This document shows, piece by piece, positions 8,513-17,359 of a stretch of 64,000 nucleotides of DNA. The notes beneath the pieces were generated by a model. That model worked only from the letters and a program-made list of their open reading frames with translations, was not told where the DNA came from and did not search any database. Position numbers and translations under genes: made by a program. The stretch comes from CAZUMW01 sp964621615 (GTDB lineage: Bacteria > Desulfobacterota > WTBG01 > CAIYCZ01 > CAIRTM01), in NCBI GenBank assembly GCA_964621615.1, contig CAZUMW010000022.1, positions 1 to 64,000 on the forward strand. Direction: 5' to 3'. Position 1 is the stretch's first letter, and every line of letters begins with the position of its first letter.

Positions 8513-9394
8513 ATGATAAGCATGCGCGTGTTCATTATTGCCGCAGTTATCGGATTAGACTTTTTTTGTTCCGGTGTTTATGCCGGTCGCGCGTTTAATT
8601 GCAGGGGCTCCCGGCACATAAACACCGGCTTGCTGCATGCTGTTCCGGAGTTTGATGTGTCCCCGGTTATCGATGAAGTGTCGGCGGCAGTGTATGACCG
8701 CAGCCGGGATGTGGTCTGGACGCTCGGTGACAGCGGCACGGGTGCGTTTCTGGGAAGAACGGCTCTGGAAACCGGTGCTACCGATAAAATAGCTGTTACC
8801 GGGGCTGACAACATAGACTGGGAAGCGCTGATCATGGATGAAGAGGGATTTCTGTGGATCTGTGATATTGGAGACAACAGCGCCGTCCGGGATCATGTCA
8901 GCCTCTATAAAGTATCCCCCTGGCAGATATCGGAAGAAAAAAACACCGTTGCCGTGAATGTCCAAATGGATATTACATATCCAGACGGGCCCATGGATGT
9001 GGAAGCAGCAGTATATGACAGCGGCAGTATGTATCTCATTGAAAAAGTGCCGTTCCAAAGCTCTGCATATACCTTTCCGCGAGTTGTTTCCGTCCCGGCT
9101 GCAGCAGAAGATCATGTTGTGCTTACAGCCGAACCCGCCGGACAGATAGCGGCGCACCGGTTTATAACCGATGCAGCGGTTACGCCGTACGGTGACGTGA
9201 TGCTGCTTACCTATTCGGGGATATGTTGCTGCATCAACTGGCAGGGCAGCCGGCGCTTTGCGCTGCCGCTCAAACATTTTTTTTTCGGCCAGCAGGAAAG
9301 CATAGCACACGTTGACAATAACAGGTTTTTAGTGGGTATTGAATCCGGAAAATTTTTTATGATAACTGTGCCGGTACTTTTTTTTGCTTTTTGA
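8513..9394 (+). CDS. Exported beta-propeller-like protein, unknown function
   Basis: About 293 residues from the chosen ATG, which starts a signal peptide (MISMRVFIIAAVIGLDFF, cleavage probably after VYA). The mature part is rich in beta strands with propeller-like phrases: VVWTLGDSGTGAFLGR, NIDWEALIMDEEGFLWICDIGDN, MDVEAAVYDSGSMYLIEK. The DxxGxLWICDIGDN pattern recalls secreted calcium-binding six-bladed propellers, but I cannot assign a family. Two adjacent Cys (GICCCINW) are unusual in a propeller. A longer reading from 8372 is possible. It is monocistronic, followed by a hairpin terminator that belongs to the convergent gene. Confidence 0.65.
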   Translation: MISMRVFIIAAVIGLDFFCSGVYAGRAFNCRGSRHINTGLLHAVPEFDVSPVIDEVSAAVYDRSRDVVWTLGDSGTGAFLGRTALETGATDKIAVTGADNIDWEALIMDEEGFLWICDIGDNSAVRDHVSLYKVSPWQISEEKNTVAVNVQMDITYPDGPMDVEAAVYDSGSMYLIEKVPFQSSAYTFPRVVSVPAAAEDHVVLTAEPAGQIAAHRFITDAAVTPYGDVMLLTYSGICCCINWQGSRRFALPLKHFFFGQQESIAHVDNNRFLVGIESGKFFMITVPVLFFAF

Positions 9395-9420
9395 AGAAAA
9401 CTGAGCCTGCCCTAACAAAA

Positions 9421-9449
9421 AGCGCCCCGCAGATGCTCTGCGGGGCGCT
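9421..9449 (-). terminator. Rho-independent terminator of the histone-like gene
   Basis: A perfect 13 bp stem (9421-9433 with 9437-9449, GC-rich) with a TGC loop. Read on the minus strand it is followed by TTTTTGTT, so it terminates the lysine-rich gene. It may also help stop the convergent transcript. Confidence 0.85.
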
Positions 9450-9474
9450 CTGTCAGATGGACCTGAACCGGTTT

Positions 9475-9753
9475 TTACTTCTTCTTGGCCTTTGATGCTG
9501 TTTTCTTTTTAGCAGGTGCTTTTTTCTTTGCCGCGGTTTTTTTCTTTGCGGGTGCTTTTTTCTTAGCAGGCGCTTTTTTCTTTGCCGCAGCTTTTTTCTT
9601 TGCTGCATCGGCTTTTTCCTTGGCTGCGGCTTTTTTAAGATCGCCGTCAAGCTTTTTGAGCCGCGCCTTTGCCGCCTTTGCATCTTTGTCAAGCCGGGTG
9701 ATTTTTTTCTTTGTGTCGCTGATCCATCGTTTAATCTGTTTTGAGCTTGCCAT
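9475..9753 (-). CDS. Histone H1-like lysine-rich DNA-binding protein
   Basis: A 92-residue basic protein. The first 45 residues form a charged helix (IKRWISDTKKKITRLDKDAK). The rest is a low-complexity tail built from Lys-Lys-x-Pro/Ala-Ala units (AAKKKAPAKKKAPAKKK). Such tails occur in eukaryotic H1, chlamydial Hc1/Hc2 and AlgP-like bacterial proteins, which bind DNA without sequence preference and compact the nucleoid. The ATG follows AAGGGAGG, an excellent ribosome binding site, and a strong terminator follows the gene, so it is probably well expressed. The tail may vary in repeat number between strains. Confidence 0.8.
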   Translation of the reverse strand: MASSKQIKRWISDTKKKITRLDKDAKAAKARLKKLDGDLKKAAAKEKADAAKKKAAAKKKAPAKKKAPAKKKTAAKKKAPAKKKTASKAKKK

Positions 9754-10086
9754 AGTACCCTCCCTTTTGTGATAAGAAATAATAAAAATTGTAGCAGAAC
9801 TAAGTTATCTCTCGTATCGGATACTGCATATCAAACTTTAAAAAAAAAATACAATAATTTTTTTTTATGAGCGCAATACATGTAATAACAAAGCAGTCGA
9901 ACAAAACTTTATACGCTATTATTGTACGATTGCAACTCATTCACATAACAAAGTCAATTAGATGAAAAAAGAGCTTGAAAGCATTTTATATGCTGCGTTA
10001 TAGTCTAAAGATTTATTGGTTTAATTTTTTGTATAACCAAAGCCGATACAACCGTTATCGACTTCGGTACACACAGAGAAAAGGGA
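9754..10086. other. AT-rich divergent intergenic region upstream of uvrA
   Basis: A 333-base region with long A and T runs (about 9838-9866) between the divergent histone-like gene and uvrA. It has a candidate uvrA promoter at 9975-10004. I see no clear LexA box of either the CTGT-N8-ACAG or the GAAC-N4-GTTC type, so SOS control is not supported by sight. Confidence 0.5.
9975..10004 (+). promoter_or_regulatory. Candidate uvrA promoter
   Basis: TTGAAA (9975-9980), an 18-base spacer and TATAGT (9999-10004), about 80 bases upstream of the uvrA ATG. The spacer contains a small inverted repeat, AGCAT-N5-ATGCT. Confidence 0.45.
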
Positions 10087-13000
10087 ATGAAAGACAGCAT
10101 ACGCATTACGGGAGCGCGTCAGAACAATTTAAAAAATGTAACCGTCGATATTCCGTTAAACCGTATTTCCGTTATCACCGGAGTGAGCGGTTCCGGAAAA
10201 TCAAGCCTTGCATTTGATACCGTTTTTGCAGAAGGGCAGCGGCGCTACATTGAAAGCTTTTCTGCATATGCCCGCCAGTTCATGGACCGGATGGACAAGC
10301 CGGGCGTGGATCACATAGAAGGAATATTGCCCGCCATAGCCATAAACCAGAGCAATCCGGTAAAAAGCTCACGCTCCACGCTGGGAACCCTGACCGAGAT
10401 AGCCGATTATGTAAAACTGCTGTTCCCCCGGCTTGCCACCCTGCTGTGTGAAAAGTGCGGCAAGCCGGTTGAAAAGGATTCCCCGTCAAGCATGGCACGC
10501 AAAATAATCGACGAATTTTCCGGCAGAAAATGTCTGGTTACCTTTCCCTTTGTGATCAGCAGCGACTCCCGCGTAACCGCCGAGGATATTGAGCAGGGGC
10601 TCAGGCGTCAGGGCTTTTTCCGCGTGTGCCGCAACGCTGCCGCAGCTGAGATTTCAACAGAAATGATTGCCGGGCAGCGGGGAGCGACACTGCATATCGT
10701 GGTCGACCGCGTGATTGTGTCGGAATCGGCAAAAAAGCGGCTGCTTGATTCCCTTGAAACAGCAGTCACCTTCGGCAGGGGGCAGGTTGTGCTTTTTCCC
10801 GCAGATGAGGCATCGCGTCCGGCCACGTTCAGCACCGGCTTTCACTGCCCCCGCTGTGATATCCGGTACCGCGCTCCGGTAGCCGGGATGTTTTCTTTTA
10901 ACAGCCCGCTGGGCGCCTGCGAGCACTGTAACGGTTTTGGAAAAACCATTGAGGTTGATATCGGTGCCGTTATTCCCGACCCCGGCCTGGCGCTGCGGGA
11001 TGACGCCGTCAAGCCCTGGTCCACACCGGCGTACCGGGGGGCCTACTATGAGCTGATCGACTATTGCACGGAAAAAAAGATACCGGTCGATATTCCGTTT
11101 TCGGAGCTGAGCGCCGCCCAGAAAGAAACGATTATAGAGGGCGATGACCGCTTTTACGGCATACGGGGTTTTTTCCGATGGCTTGAAACAAAAACATATA
11201 AGATGCATATACGGGTCTTGCTTTCAAAATATCGCGCCTATGAAACGTGCCACGGCTGCGGCGGCACCCGCTTTAAGCCGGCAACCCTGCAGTACCGCAT
11301 CGGCGGCTGCACCATAGCCGACATGTATGCCATGTGCATCGCCGATTCCCTTCGCTTTTTTAAATCGCTGGCCGCGCAGCCCCATCGCGACAAGACAGTA
11401 CGGGTGCTTCTGAGCGAAATAGAAAGCCGCCTTTCATACCTGAGCCGCGTCGGCCTCGGCTATGTCACCCTTGACCGTCAGTCGCGCACTCTTTCCGGCG
11501 GCGAGATCCAGAGGGCCAGCCTGACAACCGCCCTGGGGTCCTCGCTGGTCAATACGCTGTATGTACTTGATGAGCCGAGCATAGGGCTGCACCCCCGGGA
11601 TACGCATCTGCTGATGGATATTCTGAAGGGCCTCCGTGACGCCGGCAATACAATTCTTCTGGTCGAGCACGAGCCCGATATCATCAGACGCTGCGATTAT
11701 GTGATAGACCTGGGCCCGGGCTCCGGGCAGGACGGCGGCGCGGCTGTCTTTCGCGGCTCGCCGCGCGAGCTGCTTTCCAGCGCATCGCTCACCGGGCGAT
11801 ACCTTTCCGGCTCCCTTCAGATATCAGCGCCCAAACAGCGGAAGCAATCCGGCGGGAAAGCCTGCATACAGCTCAGCGGAGCAGCGGTTCACAACCTGAA
11901 GCACTTGCAGGGCCGGATTCCGCTTGATTCACTTGTGTGTATTACCGGCGTGTCGGGATCGGGGAAAAGCACGCTTCTGGAAAATGTTCTGTATGCCTCC
12001 CTGAGCGGGAAGCGGCACCGCGAACAGTGGTGCCGGTTTGCGGGCACGGCCGTCCCGCGCCAGGTCATCCTCATGGACCAGAGCCCCATAGGAAAAACGC
12101 CACGCTCCAACCCGCTGACCTACATGCATATATTTGAGCCGATCAGGGCCCTGTTTGCACAGACCGAGCTTGCACAGAAGCGCGGCTACACCCCCTCAAC
12201 ATTTTCATTCAACACCAGGGGGGGGCGGTGCGAACAGTGCGGCGGTGAAGGGTTTGAAAAAATCGAGATGCAGTTTCTGGCTGACGTGTACGTAACCTGC
12301 CCCTACTGCCGGGGCACCCGCTATTTTCCGGAAATACTCGACGTTGCCTATCGGGAAAAAAATATTCACCAGGTGCTCAGCATGACCGTTTCTGAAGCTC
12401 GCATCTTTTTTGCAGACACGCCGAAGGTGGAGTATCCTCTCCGGCTGCTTGAAATGATCGGCCTCGGCTATCTCAGGCTCGGGCAGTCCGCTAACACGCT
12501 TTCGGGCGGTGAATCCCAGCGGCTTAAGCTCGCATCCTTTATCAGGAGGGGAAGCAATGCAAAGACGCTGTTTTTGTTTGATGAGCCGACAACCGGGCTG
12601 CACCCGGCCGATATTACAAAGCTGCTTGATGCCTTTGGGTTTCTTATCAGAAGCGGCCACTCGGTAATTGTGGTAGAGCACAACCTGGATGTTATTAAAA
12701 GCGCCGACCATATTGTTGACCTCGGGCCGGAGGGGGGGGATGGCGGAGGGCATATTGTGGCCCAGGGATCCCCCGAGGCCGTAATGGCGGAGCCCGCTTC
12801 CCACACGGGACGGTTTCTAAAGAGCTGTCTTTCCGGGCCGGAAGAGCAGCCCCGCCGGGAGGCCTGCGGCGTTTTTTCAGAGCCCGGAACCGGCCCGGAG
12901 CACACCGCGATTCACATCAGCGGCGCCCGGGAGCACAACCTGCAAAATATCACAGTTGATATTCCGCGGGAGAAAGTTGTTGTCATAACCGGGCTGAGCG

Positions 13001-15696
13001 GGTCGGGGAAATCAACGCTTGCCTTTGATATTCTTTTTGCTGAAGGGCAGCGCAGATTTCTTGAAACGCTTTCGCCCTATGCCCGCCAGTATATCACCCA
13101 GCTGCAGCGGCCGGAGGTCGACAGGGTCAAAGGCGTTCCGCCCACCGTAGCCATCGAGCAGCTTCTGTCACGCGGAGGAAAAAAATCAACCGTTGCTACG
13201 GTAACCGAAATTTATCACTACCTGCGCCTTTTGTTTGCAAAGGCCGGCAGGCGGCACTGTCCTGTCTGCGGCGGGGCCCTTTCCGCTCAGGACCCTGCCA
13301 ATATCGCCCGCTCGGTGCGCCGGGCTTTTAAAAAAGGCCCTGCGATTATTCTTGCCCCGCAGGTTAAGGGCAGAAAAGGGTTCCACAAAAATATTATCGA
13401 AAAGGCAAAGCGCGACGGATTTGAAAAAATACGCATTGACGGCAGCATTGTAAAGCTCAATAATATTTTTGCCATAAAGCGGTATCACGAGCATCAGGTT
13501 GAGCTTGTCACCGCCGAGGTGAAGCCGGGCCGGCTGTCCCCTGCGCAGCTGCAGGAAGAGGTCAACCGTGCTCTGGCGCTCGGGCGCGGCGAGATTATTG
13601 TCAGCGATGGAGATACGCGGGAGGCTTTTTACAGCATCCATTCCTCCTGCAGCCGGTGCAGGTTAAGCGTGGAGGAGCCTGACCCGCGGCTTTTTTCCTT
13701 TAACAGCGATCACGGAGCGTGCGCCGTGTGCTCAGGATCAGGGGTGTGCGAATCGCTGTCCCCGGATCTGCTGATTACCGACGCGGAGAGGTCTCTGCAG
13801 GAGGGGGGCGTGGCGGCGCTCAACTCCTCGCTGCTGACCCCGCGCACACGAGCGCGTATTCGAAAGCGCATAAAAGATGAGGGCGCGATCCCCCTAACCG
13901 TACCGGTGTGCAAGCTGACCGCTGCACAGGTAAAAACGCTTTTTTCCGGAAACCGGCGTTTCCCCGGGCTGTTAGCGCTTTTTAGCGGCCATGAAAGCAG
14001 GGGCAGCGAGCGCTGGCGGGAATACCTGCAACAGTTTTCCGATGAGCAGCCGTGCCCGGGCTGCAGGGGCGCACGGCTCAGGCCGGAGGCGCTCTCGGTG
14101 CTGATCGGCGGAAAGTCCATCGCAGATCTTGTATCGCTGACACCCGATGCGCTTCATCGGTTTCTGAGCACGGCCGCATTTACGGGCAGGGAGCGGAGGA
14201 TCACCGGACCCATACTGCAGGAGCTGCTCCCGAAGCTGGAGCTGCTGAAAAAAGCCGGGCTTTCCTATTTGAGCCTTGACCGGCGAGCGGATACGCTTTC
14301 CGGCGGCGAAGCGCAGCGCATGAGGCTTGCCGCTCAGGTTGCCTCAAACCTGAAGGGGGTTGCCTACGTGCTCGACGAGCCGACAATAGGCCTGCACCCC
14401 CATGACAACCGGCAGCTTCAGGCGATTATCCGTGACCTCCAGCAAAAGGGCAACAGCATTATTATTGTAGAGCATGATGAGGAAACCATCAGGCAGGCCG
14501 ATTATGTTATTGACCTGGGACCCGGAGGGGGCACCGGCGGCGGAAAGATTGTGGCGGCGGGAACGCCCCGCTCGCTGATGCAGCAGCCAGCCTCGGCAAC
14601 CGGCGCGTATCTTGCCCGGAAAAGCAGCGGCGCAGCGCTGCCGAAGCGGCGCAGCGTTGACACCTGTCCTTTTATCCTTTTGTCAGGCGCCCGCGAGCAC
14701 AACCTGCGCGCTGTTGACGCCGGCTTCCCTGTCGGCCGCCTGTGCGTTGTCACCGGCGTGTCGGGGTCGGGAAAAACCACGCTGGTGCGCACGACGCTGT
14801 ACAGGGCGCTGAAGCGCGAGCTCGGGCTCTATCGCGGCCGCGTCGGCGCACACCGGTCACTGCGGGGTGCGGGTCAGGTGAAGCGGGTCGTTGAGATAGA
14901 TCAGTCGCCGATCGGCAAAACCCCGCGGTCCGTTCCGGCAACATATGTGGGGTTTTATGATGAAATACGCCGCGTGTTCGCCCAGGTGCCCGAGTCCCGC
15001 ATGCGCGGCTATACCGCCAGACGATTCTCCTTCAACCTTAAGGGCGGCCGCTGCGAAAAGTGCTCGGGGCAGGGTAAAATAAAAGTTGCCATGAATTTTC
15101 TGCCCGACATGTACATTGATTGTGATGTGTGCCGCGGGTCGCGCTTCAATGAGGAAACGCTGCAGATACTGTTTAAGGGTAAGAGCATCGACCGGGTGCT
15201 GGCAATGACGGTGCAGGAAGCTCTTTCGTTTTTTGGTGATATACCTGCCGTTGAGCGCCCCCTTGCCGTTCTTGACAAGATGGGGCTCGGCTACCTGACG
15301 CTCGGACAGCCCAGCCCGACATTGTCGGGCGGCGAAGCCCAGCGAATAAAAATCGCGACCGAGCTGTGCACGGTTCGGAACGGGCAGACGCTGTACGTGC
15401 TCGATGAGCCCACAACGGGCCTGCACGCGGCAGACATCGACAAGCTTATGAGCGTGCTGCAGGAGCTTGTGGACCTGGGCAACACCATCGTTATTATCGA
15501 GCATAACCTGGATGTGATTTCACAGGCGGACTACATTATCGATCTCGGCCCCGGCGGGGGCGGTGCCGGCGGTAGAATTGTCGCGGAAGGAAGCCCGGAG
15601 GAAATTATCGGCCAGCCGTCAGGAGATTCCTGCACCGCGGCATATCTGAAAGAGCGCCTCGGTATGGATGAGAGCCCGGTACGGTGCTCCCCGTAA
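10087..15696 (+). CDS. uvrA: Double-length excinuclease ABC subunit A (UvrA)
   Basis: UvrA recognises DNA damage in nucleotide excision repair and loads UvrB. Ordinary UvrA has about 940 residues and two ABC ATPase modules; this one has 1869 and four. Walker A lysines are at K38, K627, K975 and K1563. There are four LSGGE signatures (TLSGGEIQRASL, TLSGGESQRLKLA, TLSGGEAQRMRLA, TLSGGEAQRIKIA) and four Walker B motifs ending in GLH. Each half keeps its zinc-finger cysteine pairs (such as CPRC...CEHC and CSRC...CAVC). A variable linker joins the halves near residues 915-945. So this is an in-frame tandem fusion, and every ATPase site looks intact. Such doubled UvrA proteins are known from Chlamydia and scattered other bacteria. 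The ATG follows AAAAGGGA. murJ follows after 39 bases. Confidence 0.95.
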   Translation: MKDSIRITGARQNNLKNVTVDIPLNRISVITGVSGSGKSSLAFDTVFAEGQRRYIESFSAYARQFMDRMDKPGVDHIEGILPAIAINQSNPVKSSRSTLGTLTEIADYVKLLFPRLATLLCEKCGKPVEKDSPSSMARKIIDEFSGRKCLVTFPFVISSDSRVTAEDIEQGLRRQGFFRVCRNAAAAEISTEMIAGQRGATLHIVVDRVIVSESAKKRLLDSLETAVTFGRGQVVLFPADEASRPATFSTGFHCPRCDIRYRAPVAGMFSFNSPLGACEHCNGFGKTIEVDIGAVIPDPGLALRDDAVKPWSTPAYRGAYYELIDYCTEKKIPVDIPFSELSAAQKETIIEGDDRFYGIRGFFRWLETKTYKMHIRVLLSKYRAYETCHGCGGTRFKPATLQYRIGGCTIADMYAMCIADSLRFFKSLAAQPHRDKTVRVLLSEIESRLSYLSRVGLGYVTLDRQSRTLSGGEIQRASLTTALGSSLVNTLYVLDEPSIGLHPRDTHLLMDILKGLRDAGNTILLVEHEPDIIRRCDYVIDLGPGSGQDGGAAVFRGSPRELLSSASLTGRYLSGSLQISAPKQRKQSGGKACIQLSGAAVHNLKHLQGRIPLDSLVCITGVSGSGKSTLLENVLYASLSGKRHREQWCRFAGTAVPRQVILMDQSPIGKTPRSNPLTYMHIFEPIRALFAQTELAQKRGYTPSTFSFNTRGGRCEQCGGEGFEKIEMQFLADVYVTCPYCRGTRYFPEILDVAYREKNIHQVLSMTVSEARIFFADTPKVEYPLRLLEMIGLGYLRLGQSANTLSGGESQRLKLASFIRRGSNAKTLFLFDEPTTGLHPADITKLLDAFGFLIRSGHSVIVVEHNLDVIKSADHIVDLGPEGGDGGGHIVAQGSPEAVMAEPASHTGRFLKSCLSGPEEQPRREACGVFSEPGTGPEHTAIHISGAREHNLQNITVDIPREKVVVITGLSGSGKSTLAFDILFAEGQRRFLETLSPYARQYITQLQRPEVDRVKGVPPTVAIEQLLSRGGKKSTVATVTEIYHYLRLLFAKAGRRHCPVCGGALSAQDPANIARSVRRAFKKGPAIILAPQVKGRKGFHKNIIEKAKRDGFEKIRIDGSIVKLNNIFAIKRYHEHQVELVTAEVKPGRLSPAQLQEEVNRALALGRGEIIVSDGDTREAFYSIHSSCSRCRLSVEEPDPRLFSFNSDHGACAVCSGSGVCESLSPDLLITDAERSLQEGGVAALNSSLLTPRTRARIRKRIKDEGAIPLTVPVCKLTAAQVKTLFSGNRRFPGLLALFSGHESRGSERWREYLQQFSDEQPCPGCRGARLRPEALSVLIGGKSIADLVSLTPDALHRFLSTAAFTGRERRITGPILQELLPKLELLKKAGLSYLSLDRRADTLSGGEAQRMRLAAQVASNLKGVAYVLDEPTIGLHPHDNRQLQAIIRDLQQKGNSIIIVEHDEETIRQADYVIDLGPGGGTGGGKIVAAGTPRSLMQQPASATGAYLARKSSGAALPKRRSVDTCPFILLSGAREHNLRAVDAGFPVGRLCVVTGVSGSGKTTLVRTTLYRALKRELGLYRGRVGAHRSLRGAGQVKRVVEIDQSPIGKTPRSVPATYVGFYDEIRRVFAQVPESRMRGYTARRFSFNLKGGRCEKCSGQGKIKVAMNFLPDMYIDCDVCRGSRFNEETLQILFKGKSIDRVLAMTVQEALSFFGDIPAVERPLAVLDKMGLGYLTLGQPSPTLSGGEAQRIKIATELCTVRNGQTLYVLDEPTTGLHAADIDKLMSVLQELVDLGNTIVIIEHNLDVISQADYIIDLGPGGGGAGGRIVAEGSPEEIIGQPSGDSCTAAYLKERLGMDESPVRCSP

Positions 15697-15735
15697 GCCG
15701 AAGGCGCAGGGGATAGTTAAGCGGAAAACAGATAT

Positions 15736-17331
15736 ATGTCTGCTCAAAGCGCACAAACGAAAACGATCGCCCGCTCCGCCGGAACGGTAAGCGTTGCCGT
15801 GTTTGCCAGCCGCATCCTGGGGCTTGTGCGCGAGCAGGTTTTTGCGGCGCTGTTCGGTGCGGGGTTTGCCTATGACTCCTTTGTTGTTGCGTACCGCATC
15901 CCCAATCTGCTCAGAGATCTCTTTGCCGAAGGCGCGCTCAGCTCGGCATTTGTGGCAGTGTTCACTGACTACAAGACGACAAAAGGCCATGAGGAAACAT
16001 GGCGCCTTGCCAACAAGGTTATTACCGCAATCGTGCTGATCGTCGGCGCCATTACGCTGGCTGGCGCATTTTTTTCCAGCGAAATAGTTGCGCTTATCAC
16101 GCGCCGTGATTTTACGGCTGTTCCGGCAAAAGCCGAGCTCACCTCCCTGATGACAACAATAATGTTCCCGTTTCTGATTCTCGTGTCGCTGTCGGCGGTC
16201 GCCATGGGAATTCTGAACACGATGGGCAAATTTTTCATCCCGGCACTTGCCTCGAGCTTTTTCAATCTGGGATCGGTGGTGTCGGGGGTCCTTCTTGCGT
16301 TTATTTTTCCGGCAATCGGCCTTGACCCAATAGTGGGCATGGCCTGCGGCGTTGTTATCGGCGGCGTGCTGCAGCTCATAATTCAGGTGCCGCTTCTGAA
16401 AAAGCAGGGCTTTTCATACGGGCTCAGCATCGATTTCCGCGACCCGGGGCTGCGGCGCATTCTGATGCTGATGATACCGGCGGTTATCGGCCTCTCCGCC
16501 ACGCAGATAAATATGTTCATCAATACGTTTTTTGCATCCGGCTGCGCGCAGGGAAGCCTTTCGTGGCTCCAGTACGCGTTCCGGGTCATGATGTTTCCGA
16601 TCGGGCTGGTCGGCGTTTCGCTTTCCATAGCGACCATGCCGGTGGTATCCCGGCATGCGGCCACAGGGGACATTGAGGGGCTGCGGGGCGCGTTTGTGTC
16701 CTCAACAGTCTTTTCGCTGGTGCTTTCGCTGCCGGCAACGTTCGGGCTTGTGTTTCTTTCCCGGCCCATCATCCGGGTTATTTTTGAGCACGGCCAGTTC
16801 ACTCCTGCCGATACCGGGCGGGCAGCCACTGCGCTCATGCTGTATGCAATCGGGCTTGCGGCATATTCCGGGCTGAAAATTATTGTGCCCGTTTTTTATG
16901 CGCTCAACAAAACAAAATATCCGGTTATCGGCTCTTTTATTGCCGTTATAGTAAATGTGGCTATAATTCTCAGCACCATCCCGCTGCTCAGGTATAAAGC
17001 CATTGCGCTGTCGACCGCGCTGTGCATAACGGTGAATTTTGTTTTCCTGAGCGTTATACTGTACCGCACCGTGCAGGGGTATGATATACAGTCGCTGATT
17101 CGCTGCCTGATTAAAATCGTACCCGCGTCACTTGTTACCGGCGCTCTGGCGCTGTGGGTCAATACCGCCTGTAAAGCAGCGCTGGATGGCATGCTGTTCG
17201 ATAATCTTATTTCGCTGCTTGCCGGCATTGCGGCGGGCATTGTATTCTATGCAGCTGTAGTGAGCTTTCTGGGCATTCGCGAGGTGGATGAGATCCGGCA
17301 AAAGCTTGTCTCGCAGCTGTTCCCCCGGTAA
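15736..17331 (+). CDS. murJ: Lipid II flippase MurJ (MviN)
   Basis: A 531-residue polytopic membrane protein of the MOP superfamily, at the usual MurJ length. The N-terminal region carries the family signature (SRILGLVREQVFAALFGAG, followed by AYRIPNLLRDLFAEGALSSAFV). It flips lipid II across the inner membrane for peptidoglycan synthesis. The ATG follows a purine-rich stretch 39 bases after the uvrA stop on the same strand, so read-through from the uvrA promoter is likely. No disruption is seen; charged residues important for flipping in the N-terminal lobe (R in RIPNLLR) are present. Confidence 0.93.
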   Translation: MSAQSAQTKTIARSAGTVSVAVFASRILGLVREQVFAALFGAGFAYDSFVVAYRIPNLLRDLFAEGALSSAFVAVFTDYKTTKGHEETWRLANKVITAIVLIVGAITLAGAFFSSEIVALITRRDFTAVPAKAELTSLMTTIMFPFLILVSLSAVAMGILNTMGKFFIPALASSFFNLGSVVSGVLLAFIFPAIGLDPIVGMACGVVIGGVLQLIIQVPLLKKQGFSYGLSIDFRDPGLRRILMLMIPAVIGLSATQINMFINTFFASGCAQGSLSWLQYAFRVMMFPIGLVGVSLSIATMPVVSRHAATGDIEGLRGAFVSSTVFSLVLSLPATFGLVFLSRPIIRVIFEHGQFTPADTGRAATALMLYAIGLAAYSGLKIIVPVFYALNKTKYPVIGSFIAVIVNVAIILSTIPLLRYKAIALSTALCITVNFVFLSVILYRTVQGYDIQSLIRCLIKIVPASLVTGALALWVNTACKAALDGMLFDNLISLLAGIAAGIVFYAAVVSFLGIREVDEIRQKLVSQLFPR

Positions 17332-17359
17332 GAAAAAAAGGTGCCGCAGCGCAGTGTTT

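Noticed and set aside
9754..10086. A possible LexA box upstream of uvrA.
   Set aside because: No CTGT-N8-ACAG or GAAC-N4-GTTC site was found by eye; only general AT-richness is present.
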